Below, piece by piece: positions 10,313 through 21,899 of a stretch of 64,000 nt of DNA. The DNA is from Gonatopus flavifemur (taxonomy: Eukaryota > Arthropoda > Insecta > Hymenoptera > Dryinidae), in the NCBI GenBank assembly GCA_018340375.1, contig JAFFJZ010000002.1, forward strand, positions 14,154,001-14,218,000, given 5' to 3'. Made by a program: the position numbers and the translations under genes. Position 1 is the stretch's first letter. Every line of letters starts with the position of its first letter. The notes under the pieces were generated by a model that was not told the DNA's origin, made no database searches, and worked only from the letters and a program-made list of their open reading frames with translations.

Positions 10313-12533
10313 CAGATATCTCTAAACGAGAAACAAAATTATTCCTCTGCAAATATGTTTTGTCATTCGATTAACGGTCGGAAAATTTGTCATGAATGAA
10401 GAAATTCCACATCAAGTTTGTAATTTTTCATCAGATACAATGTGGTATATACGAACTCAACATTAACCAATGTGATAATTAATCCTTTCCGCGTGTAATA
10501 TACTCTCTCCATTGGCAAATTCTTTGTTCATAACGCAAAAATGCGTTATTTCTCCGTGAATGCGTTAAACGCCAAGTATTATTACCGTTTAGCAACTATG
10601 AAAGTGAAATTTATATCGAGAAGGATGCGCAGTGAAATTAAAAACAAACGTGTGAAGATTACGAATGACGTGGTGTAATGCTTGAAAAATGATATCGTAA
10701 TCAACGAAAAATAAGGTACAACGGGGGATAGAGAAGAAAATGAATTTGTGAGATGTGAAAATGAAAGAATTAATGGACCGGAGGAAAGAGATAGCTACGC
10801 AAATAATGCAGAGCAATGAAATATATGGAAGTAAAGTGGACAAATACGGAGGAATGAATGCAAAATGATTGGACGAGGAGAAGAATTCAATATTCATTGC
10901 GTTTCATTTGAATTTTTAATGAGGATAGTGATTGTAATGGTATTGAATTTTAATGATTTCTCAGTCTCAACATGAAAGATATCTAAAGTATGTACTTGTT
11001 GAATAAAATCGTGAAACTGCTCGTCGAGAATAATCGTAAAATATTCTCAGATGAAGAATTGAGATGAAGATTCAAAACATTCGACAAAGAAGAACGATAA
11101 GTGAATCTCGAAATCTCATTCATTTATATTTTCAGTATCGAAGTATGTTTTGTGTGTTTAGAATTTATGCAAGTTGTGAGGTAATCTCAATATCGAGGTA
11201 ACTGTATTTATTAACTATCGATACAGCACCTTCTAGGGGTCTTGTAGTAGTTACAAGAAAAACAGAAGACGAGAACAAAGTAAGTTGCAGAGGAAACCTC
11301 AGACTCAAAAACATCCAAGCTCTGGAGTTACCAAGAGTTACCATAGGGCATAGGAGTGGTGTGCTTTTTCTTCTTGCCAAGAACAAGGGGAAGAACGTAC
11401 GCTATCAGCTATGGTGACTCTTAACTACTTCATACGGTATGTTTACATAAATTCTACACATTTTCAATTAAATCCGCTGAGCATTACTATCGAGCTTATG
11501 ATGATAAATAGATCTAATGATACTTTATTCTTGTATTTCTGATCTCGAAATTCATAATTTAATTCATCCGTTCATTTTTATCCTAATCAATCTTACCACG
11601 GATATGAAATTTTTATGTTGCTGAAGTTTGAATCGTTTATTGAAACGAATTAGTAATTGAATAGCACAAGATTTAATTGTTAAAGATCAAAAATCTTGCA
11701 GTCCATTCTTGAACCGATGTTTCTAGTTCCGAAGTAAATTCAAGAAGATAAATAACGATGATCCACCAAATTTCGAGAGTTTGAATTTTCGTTTGTTTTC
11801 TACAAACCATTCAAACTTCGAGAACATAAATTTTTAATTGAACTTTGTAATTCTAGAAGAACACAATTCGAAAAGTTTATCATAATTTTATAAGCGTTTT
11901 TGGACTACGCTTTTGCGGCAACGCGATGTATTATTTCACGATTGGTATTTTGACCTAAAATACTGGATAATTTTTCATTATTTCCTATAGGGAGAATTTC
12001 TTATCTTTCTATTCATATTCTTGGCTCTCATTCGAAGAAATTTCTCCATCTGTATACTTTCCATGGTACAGAGAACAAGTGTGGCATCGATCACTCTAGG
12101 ATCAATATCAAACAGAGAATGATACGTGCCAATTTCAACACTTTTGTCAACCGCTTCATGCTTCTGAATTTCTTATTTCACCTAGAATGGAGGCGCAAAG
12201 CTGAGACGGGAAAAAACGGATAGATCAATAAGAGTATGGTAACTAACAACGAACAATGGCTTCTTTGATATCTTGTACCCAATAGTGGATTCTCAAATTC
12301 TAAAGACGAATTATGCAAAATTATGATTTTCTTTTGAAAATAACGATAGACTTACTCTTTGTTATATTTTCTAGTTCAGTACTAACATTAAATAGTATGT
12401 TATCATATGTTTCAATTTGATTGCAATAAATCTAAGAGTCTCAGCGAATTTATGTATCTTCCGTGATTTTGTGATGAAGGAAAAATTCAATGGAATATCT
12501 TATAAAATCTTGATTGCATATCAAGTGCATGCA
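10313..12533. other. No gene recognised; one repeat relic
   Basis: Contains the inverted part-copy of the dispersed repeat at about 11715-11800 and a short GCGTT-rich palindrome near 10530-10550. Otherwise only chance frames. Confidence 0.5.
11715..11800 (-). repeat. Dispersed repeat 'ATCATCG..TTTATCTTCT', inverted part-copy
   Basis: On the minus strand this reads GATCATCGTTATTTATCTTC then ACTTCGGAACTAGAAACATC, matching the first third of 6961-7145 and 54359-54545. Confidence 0.45.
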
Positions 12534-12773
12534 CACTCAGAGCAAAAAATAGTCGGAATGACTATTGGAATAGTTGGGAAAGGACTCAACTATGACTGAT
12601 GATAAGTGCCACTATTTTGTAGTTCAAATAAGAATATTGATTGCAGAAATTACTATTTGGATTGGTGACGTTCCCAATGGAAGACTTAGTATAACCATTG
12701 ATCAGCCAACTATTCATAGTTGAGTCCTTTCCCAACTATTACTAATAATTTACTAGTTTTCTTTTTCTCAGTG
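12534..12773. mobile_element. MITE, CACTCAGAGC / CTCAGTG ends, CA flanks
   Basis: The arms share AATAGTTGGGAAAGGACTCA (12569 region) with its inverse near 12717-12740. Ends CACTCAGAGCAAAAAATAGT and ACTAGTTTTCTTTTTCTCAG-TG are flanked by CA on both sides instead of TA. Same terminal signature as the TA group. Confidence 0.75.
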
Positions 12774-12989
12774 CATATTAGTGTGAGTAAGCGTTACATC
12801 GGCACTCGCTAGGTTTTCTCAAGCATAGTGCATGAAAAAGGAAACTAGCTTCACCATCCGAAGTTTTTTCTTACAATCAAGTTTTTCGAAATTCAGGTAT
12901 TTCGAGTAGCTTGGTTGGAAAAATATGCTTGAATGGTAACGTTTGAATTTTCCTAATAAACCTAGGCCAGCCTAGCTCAGCTGGAGTGG

Positions 12990-13600
12990 ATGGAAAACTT
13001 GCTTAATCGGAAAATGACCTATGCTTCTATCGCATCAAATTCTTCGATGCCTTGTGATTTTGCGGTTCTTGACATACAGTACGAGCCGATACGCTTCCCA
13101 GAGCAGTTGTTAACTTTGATCAATATTATACAATCTGAGACTACTGCGAAACGGAGTAGAGCAGATTTTGTTACGCGCAAATTAGTAGCAGCTTAAGATA
13201 GATGTCGGTTAAGCGTAGGAGACTCCGTTTTCATTTTGCAAGCATCAACCAAGTCATTTTAATACAATACTGAGGATTTTTCGAAAATCTGTACAGAAAT
13301 CAGAATTGATCACAATAAAATCCCACGAGTTGTTATTCCTCATTGGGATGGTGAAGTGTTACCAGCTCTGGACGCTCGGAATAGCGAAGAACAACGTCCT
13401 CCTATGAGGATTCCATTTCTAAAAGAGCTGTGACAAAATTGGACAATCTCGTCAGCGAAGAACATGCACGGGCTATCTGTGATGCGATCAACATTTGGAA
13501 CTTCCAAGTACAGGTCTTCTGATGTTATACCACAATCTTGAATCAAAGTGTTATCAACGGTGAATGTTGTACTCCTGGAACAAAAACCAGACCAACGGTA
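12990..13600 (+). pseudogene. Decayed transposase-like coding relic
   Basis: A frame from 12990 reads coding-like text (…RADFVTRKLVAA), runs into TAA (13194), continues in the same frame as DRCRLSVGDSVFILQAS to TAA (13260), then IPRVVIPHWDGEVLPALD (13320-13373) to TGA (13431). After a frame change near 13433 it continues NLVSEEHARAICDAINIWNF, a TGA at 13520, then CYTTILNQSVINGECC. HWDG(K/E)LLPALD followed by CxTTxxN..xxNGAC is a motif order I recall from a multicopy transposase-like family of arthropod and cnidarian genomes; that recollection is unverified. At least three stops and one frameshift make it a pseudogene. The 124-codon minus-strand frame over 13340-13714 is its shadow. Confidence 0.5.
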
Positions 13601-15092
13601 AAAAACATTGAAAAAAGCGTATATGTAGCGTGACAACGGAGCGCTTCGAGCATTTAAATTTGAAAATTTCAAGTAATGGAAGCCTTCAAAATTCTTTGAC
13701 CATTTTTTCCCCATTCAAAACATCAAATGATTCCTGAAAAACATGAAAAAGGTTGTTTTCCAGCGTGGTCCTTTTTTGGGAACAGTCCCGTCCGTTGAAG
13801 CTTAAATTCACAATTTAAAGTCTCGAAGCCCACATTCCGTTGGAAGAGGAACTTTATGATCCACCATGTGATGATTCTATGGATACTTCTCTATTTCTAA
13901 GATAACTATTCTGCTCTTCATCTTACAAAAAGCAATGACTCTGAAACTTCCAACGGTTTCGTAGCAGTGGATGCGTTTGGGTTGTAATTTTCAAGCTCAA
14001 GAATTATTCGATGTTTTTCGATTTGAGTTTGTGTTGGAATGGGGGAATTTGCAGCGTGGCTATTCCTACTAGGTTGCGATTTCCTGCTAGAAATGAAATT
14101 CTTTGAATCTGGAAGCCCTGCCGTAGTTCAAGTTGGGAAAGATCTGGGCCAAGATAAGGTATTAGATGGTCCAATTTTTACAAGAGGAAATTTGTCATTG
14201 AGTATATTTGTGAGTGATATTTGTCGAATTGAATAAATATACAATCTAGTCAATGAAAGTTTACTCAAACCAATGAAGTATTTTATGGCGACTATCCGAC
14301 TAAATATTTAATTGTTCTCGGACATTTTTTCTCTCAGTGTAAGATAACATTCTTTCCGTGCAGAGTACTATATTTCGAGATTCACGGGTGTATGCCCTTC
14401 TCCATGGTCGCCAATGTCTCACATTTGAATCCAAAGAATACTGCACTGTTACTTCGAACAGAAGAAGAGGAACAGAAACGATTTTTGACACGTTGCGAAC
14501 CATAAAATCAAAAAGAAAACAAATCTGAAAATGGAAAGATCATAAATCAATTACCGTATTCAATGTAAAATGATAATAAATCCAGAATTTCCATGTGGCT
14601 TCTTTCCATTATGCATGGCACAGAATGGAACGTTTTAGACACGACAGCGACAAGAATCGCTAAATTAGCAACATTGTTTCTGCAACTTATTTCCTCATAT
14701 GACAGCGATTACTTTGTCGCTGTGACATCGAAAGACAAATGTATTCAGAAATCAGAATGTTTTTACCGCTGCGAATTTCTTGCATATGCGATCACACGAT
14801 TCTCAACTTCTACAGCAAGAATAATGTTTTTCCCGGACTGAGGATCACAGATAATACCTTCTTTTCACTCTCTCACAACAATTTCAGAATAGTATAAATT
14901 TTGAAAGGAACTCGAGTATCATTCAATTGTCTCCTCTTTGTTGTGGATTAATTTCCAAATGAATTTCATTTGAATGGGTATTTATTGATTACGACTAATA
15001 ACGAATATTTGATCACATTTAATTATGATCTATAAATGGAATGTTAGATTCGCGTAATACATTTGATGCATATTATTAAATATTGATTCATA
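13601..15092. other. No gene recognised
   Basis: Possibly further decayed parts of the upstream relic to about 13720 (FQVMEAFKIL in frame). A solo MITE-type right end, TTTTTTCTCTCAGTG followed by TA, lies at 14324-14340. Nothing else recognised. Confidence 0.4.
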
Positions 15093-15429
15093 CGCGGTGA
15101 GAAAAACTTTGCTGAGGTATTAAATCGAGGTATTATACATAGAATAGCAAAATTTTTTGCTGACCTAGCTAAGAATTTGCTATAACAGCAATCGTGTTAG
15201 CTACGACAGCAATTTTTTAGCTGTGGCAGCACAAAATGTTTGCTCCGCCAGCAAATTTTCAGTATTATATACAGAATAGCAAACAAATTTTGCTGGGATA
15301 GCAAACATTTTTTGCTGCCACAGCTCAAAATTCGCTGTCGCAGCTAACAAGATTGCTGGATTCTGTTCTGGCAAAAGGAACCCAGCAAAAGTAGATTTCG
15401 CTGCCACAGCGAATTCCTTTTTCTCCGTG
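15093..15429. mobile_element. MITE with AGCTG/ACAGC-word arms
   Basis: Ends CGCGGTGAGAAAAAC after TA and CCTTTTTCTCCGTG. Throughout, GCTG and CAGC words recur every 10-20 bases (TAGCTACGACAGCAA, GCTGTGGCAGCA, CTGCCACAGC, GCTGTCGCAGC), making many alternative small hairpins on top of the main one. The short element at 57926-58033 uses the same word theme. Confidence 0.7.
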
Positions 15430-15500
15430 TTATATTGAGTTAAAATATACCCAACTTGATCGAGAGAGTCATATATCTATGGATGAGACTCCGAGAAGGA

Positions 15501-15706
15501 CACTGGAAAAAAAATTTCTTCCAACCAAATCAATAGTTTATTTGTCCTCTCTTCATAAAATATTTCTCAGGATTGATGAAATAAATTAGTCTTCTAAAAA
15601 AATAATTCGACAGTTACAAGTGATCAGTTTTTGCATCTAATTGAATATTCAATTTCCACAAGTGAATATTTTATGGAGAGAGGACAAATAAATATTTTTT
15701 CCAGTG
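15501..15706 (+). mobile_element. TA-group MITE, family 'CCAACCAAAT', copy 2
   Basis: Matches 5071-5291 along its length with a deletion in the middle, and ends in AATATTTTTTCCAGTG. It has an additional inverse of the TTTGTCCTCTC/ATAAAATATTT block just inside the right end, giving it longer TIRs than copy 1. Confidence 0.78.
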
Positions 15707-16978
15707 GATGATTGTCGTCGAGGAGATGGCCATACGAATTCCAATATTCCGAGCCTCATTTGAATGATAGTCCAAATTACAGCCAAGTCCAGCCGATAGT
15801 TTTTGTTCCGCCGTCTTATTTACTCGTGTTTTTTATTTTCGGTAATTCGATAAAGATAAATCCTCTCAGTCGTCTTATAATACGAGTTTGGTGCACCATT
15901 GACTATCGGCGTACCATCCATCAGAAACGTCTACACTTCTTACAAGCTCACGAGCGTCTGATATCATTTTTCACATCCCTCTCTTGCAATTTGGGTAACG
16001 GGACTTTTTCCCTCTTTCTCTTCGATGTGTCGTCGTCGATTGCTCTATTCTTACTCTTTCTATATACTTATAGAAGAATTAGACGTTACACTGTGAAATA
16101 TGTTTGAAAATCCACAAATAAGGGACTCATATTAATCGAATTTCCTGAGGTACGGTATGAATGAAAAACAAAATATATGATTTAACGTTTATCCACGTGT
16201 AGACTGTGCGTTCATAAACATAGATAGGTATTTCACTTTCACCAGAAGTGAACTTGAGAAAGGTGACTTGAATTTCATTCTTGTGAGGATACCTCTTTCA
16301 TCCCACATTTTTTATTCATATGTCTCATATGATAACCTTCGTCCTTCAAGAAGATGATACCAGAAGACTTGTCCTTTCTACGTGATACGTCGAGTTCATC
16401 GCATGTGTTTCAATTCCCATAGGAATATACGCGGGAGGATATGATCAAGTATATGCATGAAATTCATACAAAAATTTATTCACATACACATATGAGTTGA
16501 TATAAATAATATATTTGGAGGAAAGTCAGGAAGTTCAGGATTCATTCAAAAAGAATATTTGTATTTACCAAGAAAAAATTAACGTGCTCAGAATATCCTA
16601 TAGGGCTCTATAGGGTATTGGAGGAACATCGTTATAATATTCCTCTCTAGGATACTCTATGAATATTCACAAGCCGTTGATTACATCCTCACAACAATAT
16701 CCTCCCTTCACGAAATATCAACAAGGACCGAATGTGAGAAAAAGTTGAGTGCGAAGTATTGAATTTGAATTTTTATTCAGAGTAAAATTTTGTGTGAAAT
16801 ACATTAATCGATTTTGAAGAAGCTCAAACCTCCAATATCATGAATTTGAAGATTTTTGGTGGATAGTTCTTTTTGAACTCCGGGAATTCTGAAACACTTC
16901 TCACACACAGATGACTAAAATCCGCTACGTCGAGTGCAGCTTCATCCATCGAGCGAGACTCGATGTGTTACTCCTAAG
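15707..16978. other. No gene established; 131-codon frame
   Basis: A plus-strand frame at 15712-16107 is open for 131 codons, with two hydrophobic stretches (SYLLVFFIFGNSI and SSIALFLLFLYTY). It begins right at the edge of a MITE, resembles no family I know, and frames of this size are expected by chance here. The rest of the stretch shows nothing. Confidence 0.3.
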
Positions 16979-17943
16979 CAGGCCCCTCCGACTCGAGCTT
17001 CTACGTGTTCACATAATGTCCAAAAAGTTGTAGATGGCTCTACACGACTGTTGGCCGACACTTCAATTTAATTGACGTTACACGTAATCAAATAATTCAC
17101 GGAATGAGAGAAAATAAATTTATTGGCCCATCCCGTATGGAAATATTTCGCTGAAAAATGTCTGTAAAACTATGAAAAATCTCTGAAAAAAAATGAAAAA
17201 ATTCTGAGAAACTCTGACAAACTCTGAGAATCTCTGAAATTTTGATGAGAAATCTAATATTTTTGGGACATTCTTTACAGACTTTTTTCAGACTTTTTTC
17301 AAAGTTTTTCAGAGTTTTTTCATTCTTTTTCAGAGGAATAGTTACGAAATTGCACTCTGAAAAAACTCTGACAAAACTCTGATGGATTGCTAACATTTTT
17401 CTGACTTTTAGAAAAAAATTAAAAAATTTTCAAACACTTTTTCACACATGATATTTGAATACGGCATATGAATGTATTTATTGAATTTCAGGATTTTTCA
17501 ATAATCAGAAAAATGTCAACAATTTATTAGAGTTTTGTCAGAGTTTTGTTAGAGTTTTTTCAGAGTACAATTTCGTTACTATTTCTCTGAAAAAGTATGA
17601 AAAAACTCTGAGAAACTCTGAAAAAAGTCTGAAAAAAGTCTGTAAAGAATGTCCCAAAAATATTAAATTTCTCATCAAAATTTCAGAGATTCTCAGAGTT
17701 TTTTCATTTTTTTTCAGAGATTTTTCATAGTTTTGCAGACATTTTTCAGCGAAATATTTCCATACGAGATGAAAACACAAATTTACAGAAATCACAAAAC
17801 CAGTTCGTCTTGACAATTCGCAAAATGAAACTTTTTGGTTATGTTCACCAATTGTTTCGGACCACTAGATCGTTCGCCACCTGGATTTTGATGGACATTA
17901 TGTGAAAACAAGGAGTATTGAAAAATGTATGAGGAGGGGCCTG
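16979..17943. mobile_element. hAT non-autonomous element, CTCCTAAG duplication
   Basis: CAGGCCCCTCC at 16979 and GGAGGGGCCTG ending at 17943 are perfect inverted ends, and CTCCTAAG occurs intact on both sides (16971-16978, 17944-17951). Subterminal ACATAATGTCCA also repeats inverted. No transposase; the bulk of the interior is the 640-bp hairpin at 17131-17772, probably a separate insertion carried inside. Confidence 0.9.
17131..17772. repeat. 640-bp hairpin of CTCTGAAAAA words
   Basis: CCGTATGGAAATATTTCGCT (17132) reappears inverted at 17745-17766, and the arms stay matched inward to about 17405 and 17500, leaving a loop of roughly 95 bases. The arms are built from CTCTGAAAAA/TTTTTCAGAG words, so repeats occur within each arm as well as between arms. 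Lys/Glu-rich frames on the minus strand are artefacts of the words. Confidence 0.85.
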
Positions 17944-17994
17944 CTCCTAAGTCCGACAAATAGGGTTGTCAGGTCCCATCCACAATAAATGCCC

Positions 17995-18103
17995 GATTTC
18001 TGACGCGCAAGTCGCCCAAAGTCACAGAAACGATTTCTGACGCGCAAGTCGCCCAAAGTCGCAGAAATGATTTTTAACGCGCAAGTCGCCTAAAGTCGCA
18101 GAA
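17995..18103 (+). repeat. Three ~39-bp tandem subterminal repeats
   Basis: Units share ACGCGCAAGTCGCC(C/T)AAAGTC and (G/A)CAGAA. Inverse, spaced versions (TCGCCCAAAAGTCGCC, ATCGCCCAA) occur near the opposite end at 19370-19490. Subterminal repeats are typical transposase-binding sites in hAT elements. Confidence 0.7.
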
Positions 18104-18606
18104 CATTATAAAAATTTCTTTTTCAAAGCTGGTCAAGTATTATGTCATTTATCTTCGCTCAATATATCATTTTGTTTTTGTTTAATAAATAAGCTAAGAA
18201 AGAGAAAGATTATGGTGCGCTCGAGTGCTCTCAAAGGCCAATCTTACCAACTAAATTCAAAGTTTAACCAAGGTTCAAGTCGTGAATCCTGAATTTCGAT
18301 TGACTGATTTTGGATTTGAATCTGGTTCAAGTTTTGAACCCAGTCGCAGAACTATGAACTTTTTGGATTGCGGTACCCACTTTCGAAAATTTCTTTTTAA
18401 AATATTCGATCAAATAATACATATAAATCAAGGACGTCGTTCTTTCTGCGCGTCTTGAATTGCTCTAACTTCACAGAGAAACATTGTTTAACTTTGACCC
18501 TGAAATATAGAACTTGTAAAAATCGCTCAACGCTCGACGCTAGATGCTCCTCAACTAGCTCATGACACCTCAACCTTTTCTGTATTGAGATTATTTAGTG
18601 TATTAT

Positions 18607-18859
18607 CCCTGCTTCCAAATCCTTATTAATAAAACCTAAATGAACCGATTCAATTCCGATGCAAATCCACGATCCTATCTTATTCACGATGAATCAGAAC
18701 CGATAGGAATGAATCAGATTGGTTCGGAAATATCTGAATAAACATGCCCCTGGAATAAGAAATCGGGTAGTGTTGAATAAGAATTGGGTTGATAAGAAAA
18801 TTCGGATAGATTCCGATTAAATTTTGTAAATCGGTTTTAATAGGATTTTTTAAGCAGGG
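18607..18859. mobile_element. MITE nested in hAT, CCCTGCTT ends
   Basis: CCCTGCTTCCAAATCC at the left and GGATTTTTTAAGCAGGG (18843-18859) at the right are inverted, flanked by AT on both sides. Inside, AACCGATTC/GAATCAG and CGATTAA words pair across the element. Confidence 0.65.
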
Positions 18860-18906
18860 ATTGTTTGGAGCATCGATATATTAGAATGAAAGGAACAAAT
18901 GTGGAG

Positions 18907-19198
18907 CCCAGTAAACAATATGTTGTCATCCGGAGCTCTCAAAGATCTCCTCAATATGTGTAAAAGGTCAGATAGATCTTTCAGAAGGTTAACATAAAGG
19001 TATCAGAATGTTATCAGATGCGTCGATTTCTGAGGAAAATAAGAGATTGCCAGAATGTTATCCAAACGAACTCTTTGGGAGGATTTTTTTCAGAGATCTC
19101 AGAAAAATGATATCATTCAGATATCAATATGATAACATTGACAGAGCTCTCTCAAAAGACCTCTTAAAGAACTCTTCCTCTCATAAGTGTTCACTGGG
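18907..19198. mobile_element. MITE nested in hAT, CCCAGTAAACA ends
   Basis: CCCAGTAAACAAT at the left and AAGTGTTCACTGGG at the right are inverted. The interior is made of AGATCTC, GAGCTCTC and ATATCA words that pair between halves. It sits 47 bp from the other nested MITE. Confidence 0.6.
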
Positions 19199-19713
19199 AG
19201 GTTTTGCACAAGTGGGAAGTGGGTTTGTAGATCGTGGCATCGATTAAACTTTTCTTCCATCAAATGGAATTTCTAGGGGATTTTTAGTGTATTTCAGTTG
19301 GATAATCTTAGCGAACCAATCCGTTTTTCGGATTCTGTTTCTTTTCTTAGAATTTTTGGTCCTTGAAAAAATCGCCCAAAAGTCGCCGTTCAGAATAGCG
19401 AATATCGCCCAATTTTTGGACAATCGCAGATCTGAAAATTTGGTCGCAAATTGAGTTGTCAAATCGCCCAATTGGCGATATTTCGCCCAACCTGACAACC
19501 CTGGCGACAAGGCGCTAGAGTGATCGAGACATCCAATGATTCTTGATGGAAGAATTTTTTTTTCACAGTGAATCCACCATCTATCCAAAGGTAGATGTAC
19601 TGGTACTACCAATTATCACTCATTCTTTGTTCTTATCACGTAAGTTTGTAAATTGTAGCAGTTTTGTTAATTTTAATATTCCACGTTGCTGGCCTGAGGA
19701 TACTTTTTATCTA

Positions 19714-20070
19714 CCCTGCTAAAAATGCTAGGCACCGGAGAGACCGGACAGAAAACTGTTGTCAGGCTTTGAACGGTTTTTTTCCCAGGTAATCCAGGCA
19801 AGAACTGAAAAATTTTCTACCCGATTCGATCCGTAATCACTAAATTGTAACATCCTGTCAAAACCTGGCAAGAAAATACCAGTCTGTGGATTCCAAACAG
19901 AATCGTCCCAAGGAATTTCTGTCAGTTTTTGACAGGGTATTCCGAGTTGGTAATTTCGGACCAAATCGGGTAGAAAGTTCGTCAGTTTTTGCTTGGGTTA
20001 CCTGGGAAAGAAACCGTTGAAAGGCTGGCAACAATTTTCTGTCCGGTCCTGCCTGGCATTTTCAGCCGGG
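19714..20070 (+). mobile_element. MITE, family 'CCCTGCTNAAAATGCCAGGCA', copy 1
   Basis: Starts CCCTGCTAAAAATGC after TA and ends GCATTTTCAGCCGGG. The arms carry TTGTCAGGCTTTGAACG and its inverse (GTTGAAAGGCTGGCAAC), and CAGTTTTTGACAGGG words. The copy at 25303-25552 shares the ends, the TTGTCAGGCTTTGAACG block and the TTGGTA(A/T)TTC block. Confidence 0.8.
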
Positions 20071-20766
20071 TGTATAACATTGCACCTCCTTCCATTGTTC
20101 TTTTTTTATTTATTCGTAATTATCTTCTTTTCAGGGATTTTGCGCTGTAATTTAGAAGCCAAGAGCAAGATCCAAACCGTATTTTGAAATTTTTATTTTA
20201 TTCATCATTGTCCATACAAATTTCATTTATACTTTGTATGTATTTTTATTTTCATCCATCGCTTCATGTACTCATTTTTTATCGAGACGACGATCCCGCG
20301 GGCAAGCAATTACTTCTCCCGATATTTTATTTCCTCATCCCACACATGTCGTTGTACCTCATTCCATTCGGTTGAAGGTATGGTAGCTCTAAAGGGAACA
20401 CGTTTTATAGCAATCTATGATAAGGATGAACCTATAGACATCATCCATGAAGATCTTCTCGAATGAAATCTTGTATTTTTTATGTAATCTAAAAAACATA
20501 ACATTGTTTGTTTAATGGAATGAATTTTCAATTAGACGTTAAGAAACCTGAAAGAATATGAACACTCTTTATCCCTTCATATTGCTTCTGAATAATACGT
20601 TTCATCTCACAAGATCAATTGTGTGTATTGAATCAGATTCTTTTTGTATCTTTAGCGAGGGTTTTGTTTCAGTAAACGATTCCAACCTCAACAATACCAT
20701 CACCGGAAATGTGTTTGAATTTTTTGGAACTAGGAATTAAGAAGTATTTCGTCGAATTTTAATTTG
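20071..20766. other. No gene recognised
   Basis: T-rich plus strand with chance frames. No homology, RNA gene or element ends recognised. Confidence 0.5.
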
Positions 20767-20768
20767 TA

Positions 20769-20983
20769 CACGGAAAAAAGAATATGAAGAAATTTACCTT
20801 GTAGGATGAGAATGCGTTGCTTCGAGTCTTTAAATGGAAATTTTCACGAAATATATTGTCAAATAATTCACGTTACGAGGCAAAAGTAGATGAATTATTT
20901 GACAATTTATTTTGTAAAAATTTCCATTCAAAGACTCGAAGCGCGTTGTCATCCTAAAATGTGAGTTTCTCCATTTTCTTTTG
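20769..20983. mobile_element. Hairpin MITE, CACGGAAAAAAG end
   Basis: Arms pair through TTCGAGTCTTTAAATGGAAA and its inverse TTTCCATTCAAAGACTCGAA, then GTCAAATAATTC and GAATTATTTGAC, with a loop of about 25 bases. The left end follows TA; the right end has lost the CCGTG motif and abuts a TA that also serves the next element. Confidence 0.75.
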
Positions 20984-20985
20984 TA

Positions 20986-21244
20986 CATGGAGAAAAATGA
21001 AGTTTTAAAAATTACTACATTTTTCCTACTAAATCATCAAGATATGAGAAAATACCACTATTATTGTTACAAAGTGTGGTAAAAATGAATGATTCGTCTA
21101 ACATTCTTTAGCATGAACGTGCAACCGAACAAGTGATTGATTACACATTTTTATTACACTATGTAACAATAACAATGGTATTTTCTCCTTTCTTGCCAAT
21201 TCAGTAGAAATGTGGTAATTTTGAAGAGTTTATTTTTCTTCGTG
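20986..21244. mobile_element. Hairpin MITE directly adjacent, CATGGAGAAAAATGAAG end
   Basis: Left end CATGGAGAAAAATG after the shared TA (20984-20985); right end TATTTTTCTTCGTG before TA (21245-21246). The arms pair through AAAATACCACTATTATTGTT and AACAATAACAATGGTATTTT. The abutting arrangement means one of the two inserted at the other's terminal TA. Confidence 0.75.
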
Positions 21245-21718
21245 TATGTTAATTTGTATCTTATTCAGATCAATCAACATTATTTGAGCTAGGTATCAAT
21301 GTTCGTTATATGTCGCCCTTGAGCAATGCTCTCTGAAGAAGCATTGTTTAAAAAGCGGAACTAATTCAATATACGAAGACCTAGTTTTTTCACAGGGTGT
21401 ATGCTGTAGCAAACACTTTGGTTCAAAACATTTTCTCCGGAACATTACCGTGCTTCTATTTCGCGAGGACCTATATACTTTTGGATGTGATGAGGCATGT
21501 CTGATTTTGTGATCTGGTCTTAATCAAGTCGTCTTAGGGTCTCCATATTCTTCACAATTTTATCGCAATTCAACCCAGATTAAACAACAGTCTTTTGGTA
21601 TGCTCCTGTTGTAATTCTGTGCTAAAAATCAATTTTCAAGTATTGTATTTCCGGTCTTATTTTCAAGTAGCAGCAAAACTTTTTAAACATTCTGCGCTCA
21701 TTCTGTGACCATGCATTG

Positions 21719-21899
21719 ACAACAGGTGCAGTACAGTGCCAGTATTGAGAGCTTGATACCGGCCAGGTACTGATCCAGTAAAGCCACTGCACTGATCGCG
21801 AATAATAGTATTAGTACTCAATCTCCAGTATAGAAAAGCGCTATCATCCCAAACAAATGCCAGTACCCTGCCAGTCTTGGCCAGTACTGGTGCTGTTGT
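21719..21899. repeat. Palindromic repeat of CCAGTACTG words
   Basis: ACAACAGGTGCAGTACAGTG at 21719 and CCAGTACTGGTGCTGTTGT at 21881-21899 are imperfect inverted ends. CCAGTA/TACTGG words recur inside. Target duplication not seen. Confidence 0.5.

Larger units (their letters stand above)
17961..19503. mobile_element. hAT non-autonomous element with nested MITEs
   Basis: TAGGGTTGTCAGGT at the left and ACCTGACAACCCTG at the right are inverted ends; flanks CCGACAAA (17953-17960) and GCGACAAG (19504-19511) match at six of eight positions. Subterminal AAGTCGCCCAAAGTCGC-type repeats occur at both ends, three in tandem on the left. Two MITEs (18607-18859 and 18907-19198) have inserted inside, so the original element was about 1 kb. 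No transposase frame remains. It begins 17 bp after the previous hAT element, 9 bp after that element's duplication starts. Confidence 0.8.

Noticed and set aside
9739..10374. Two similar MFLYSLLS frames in inverted orientation
   Set aside because: Artefact of the 468-bp hairpin.
13340..13714. 124-codon minus-strand frame
   Set aside because: Shadow of the plus-strand transposase-like relic, whose blocks are the recognisable ones.
14324..14340. MITE terminus TTTTTTCTCTCAGTG-TA
   Set aside because: No matching left end could be found upstream, so no element was called.
15712..16107. 131-codon frame with hydrophobic stretches
   Set aside because: Starts at a MITE edge, no recognisable family, and its length is within chance for 64 kb of AT-rich DNA on six frames.
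17097..17816. Lys/Glu/Phe-rich frames resembling coiled coils
   Set aside because: Generated by CTCTGAAAAA words within the hairpin; composition follows the repeat, not a protein.
17995..18103. CRISPR-like direct repeats
   Set aside because: Three contiguous ~39-bp tandem units without regular spacers, at the end of a hAT element in a eukaryotic setting.
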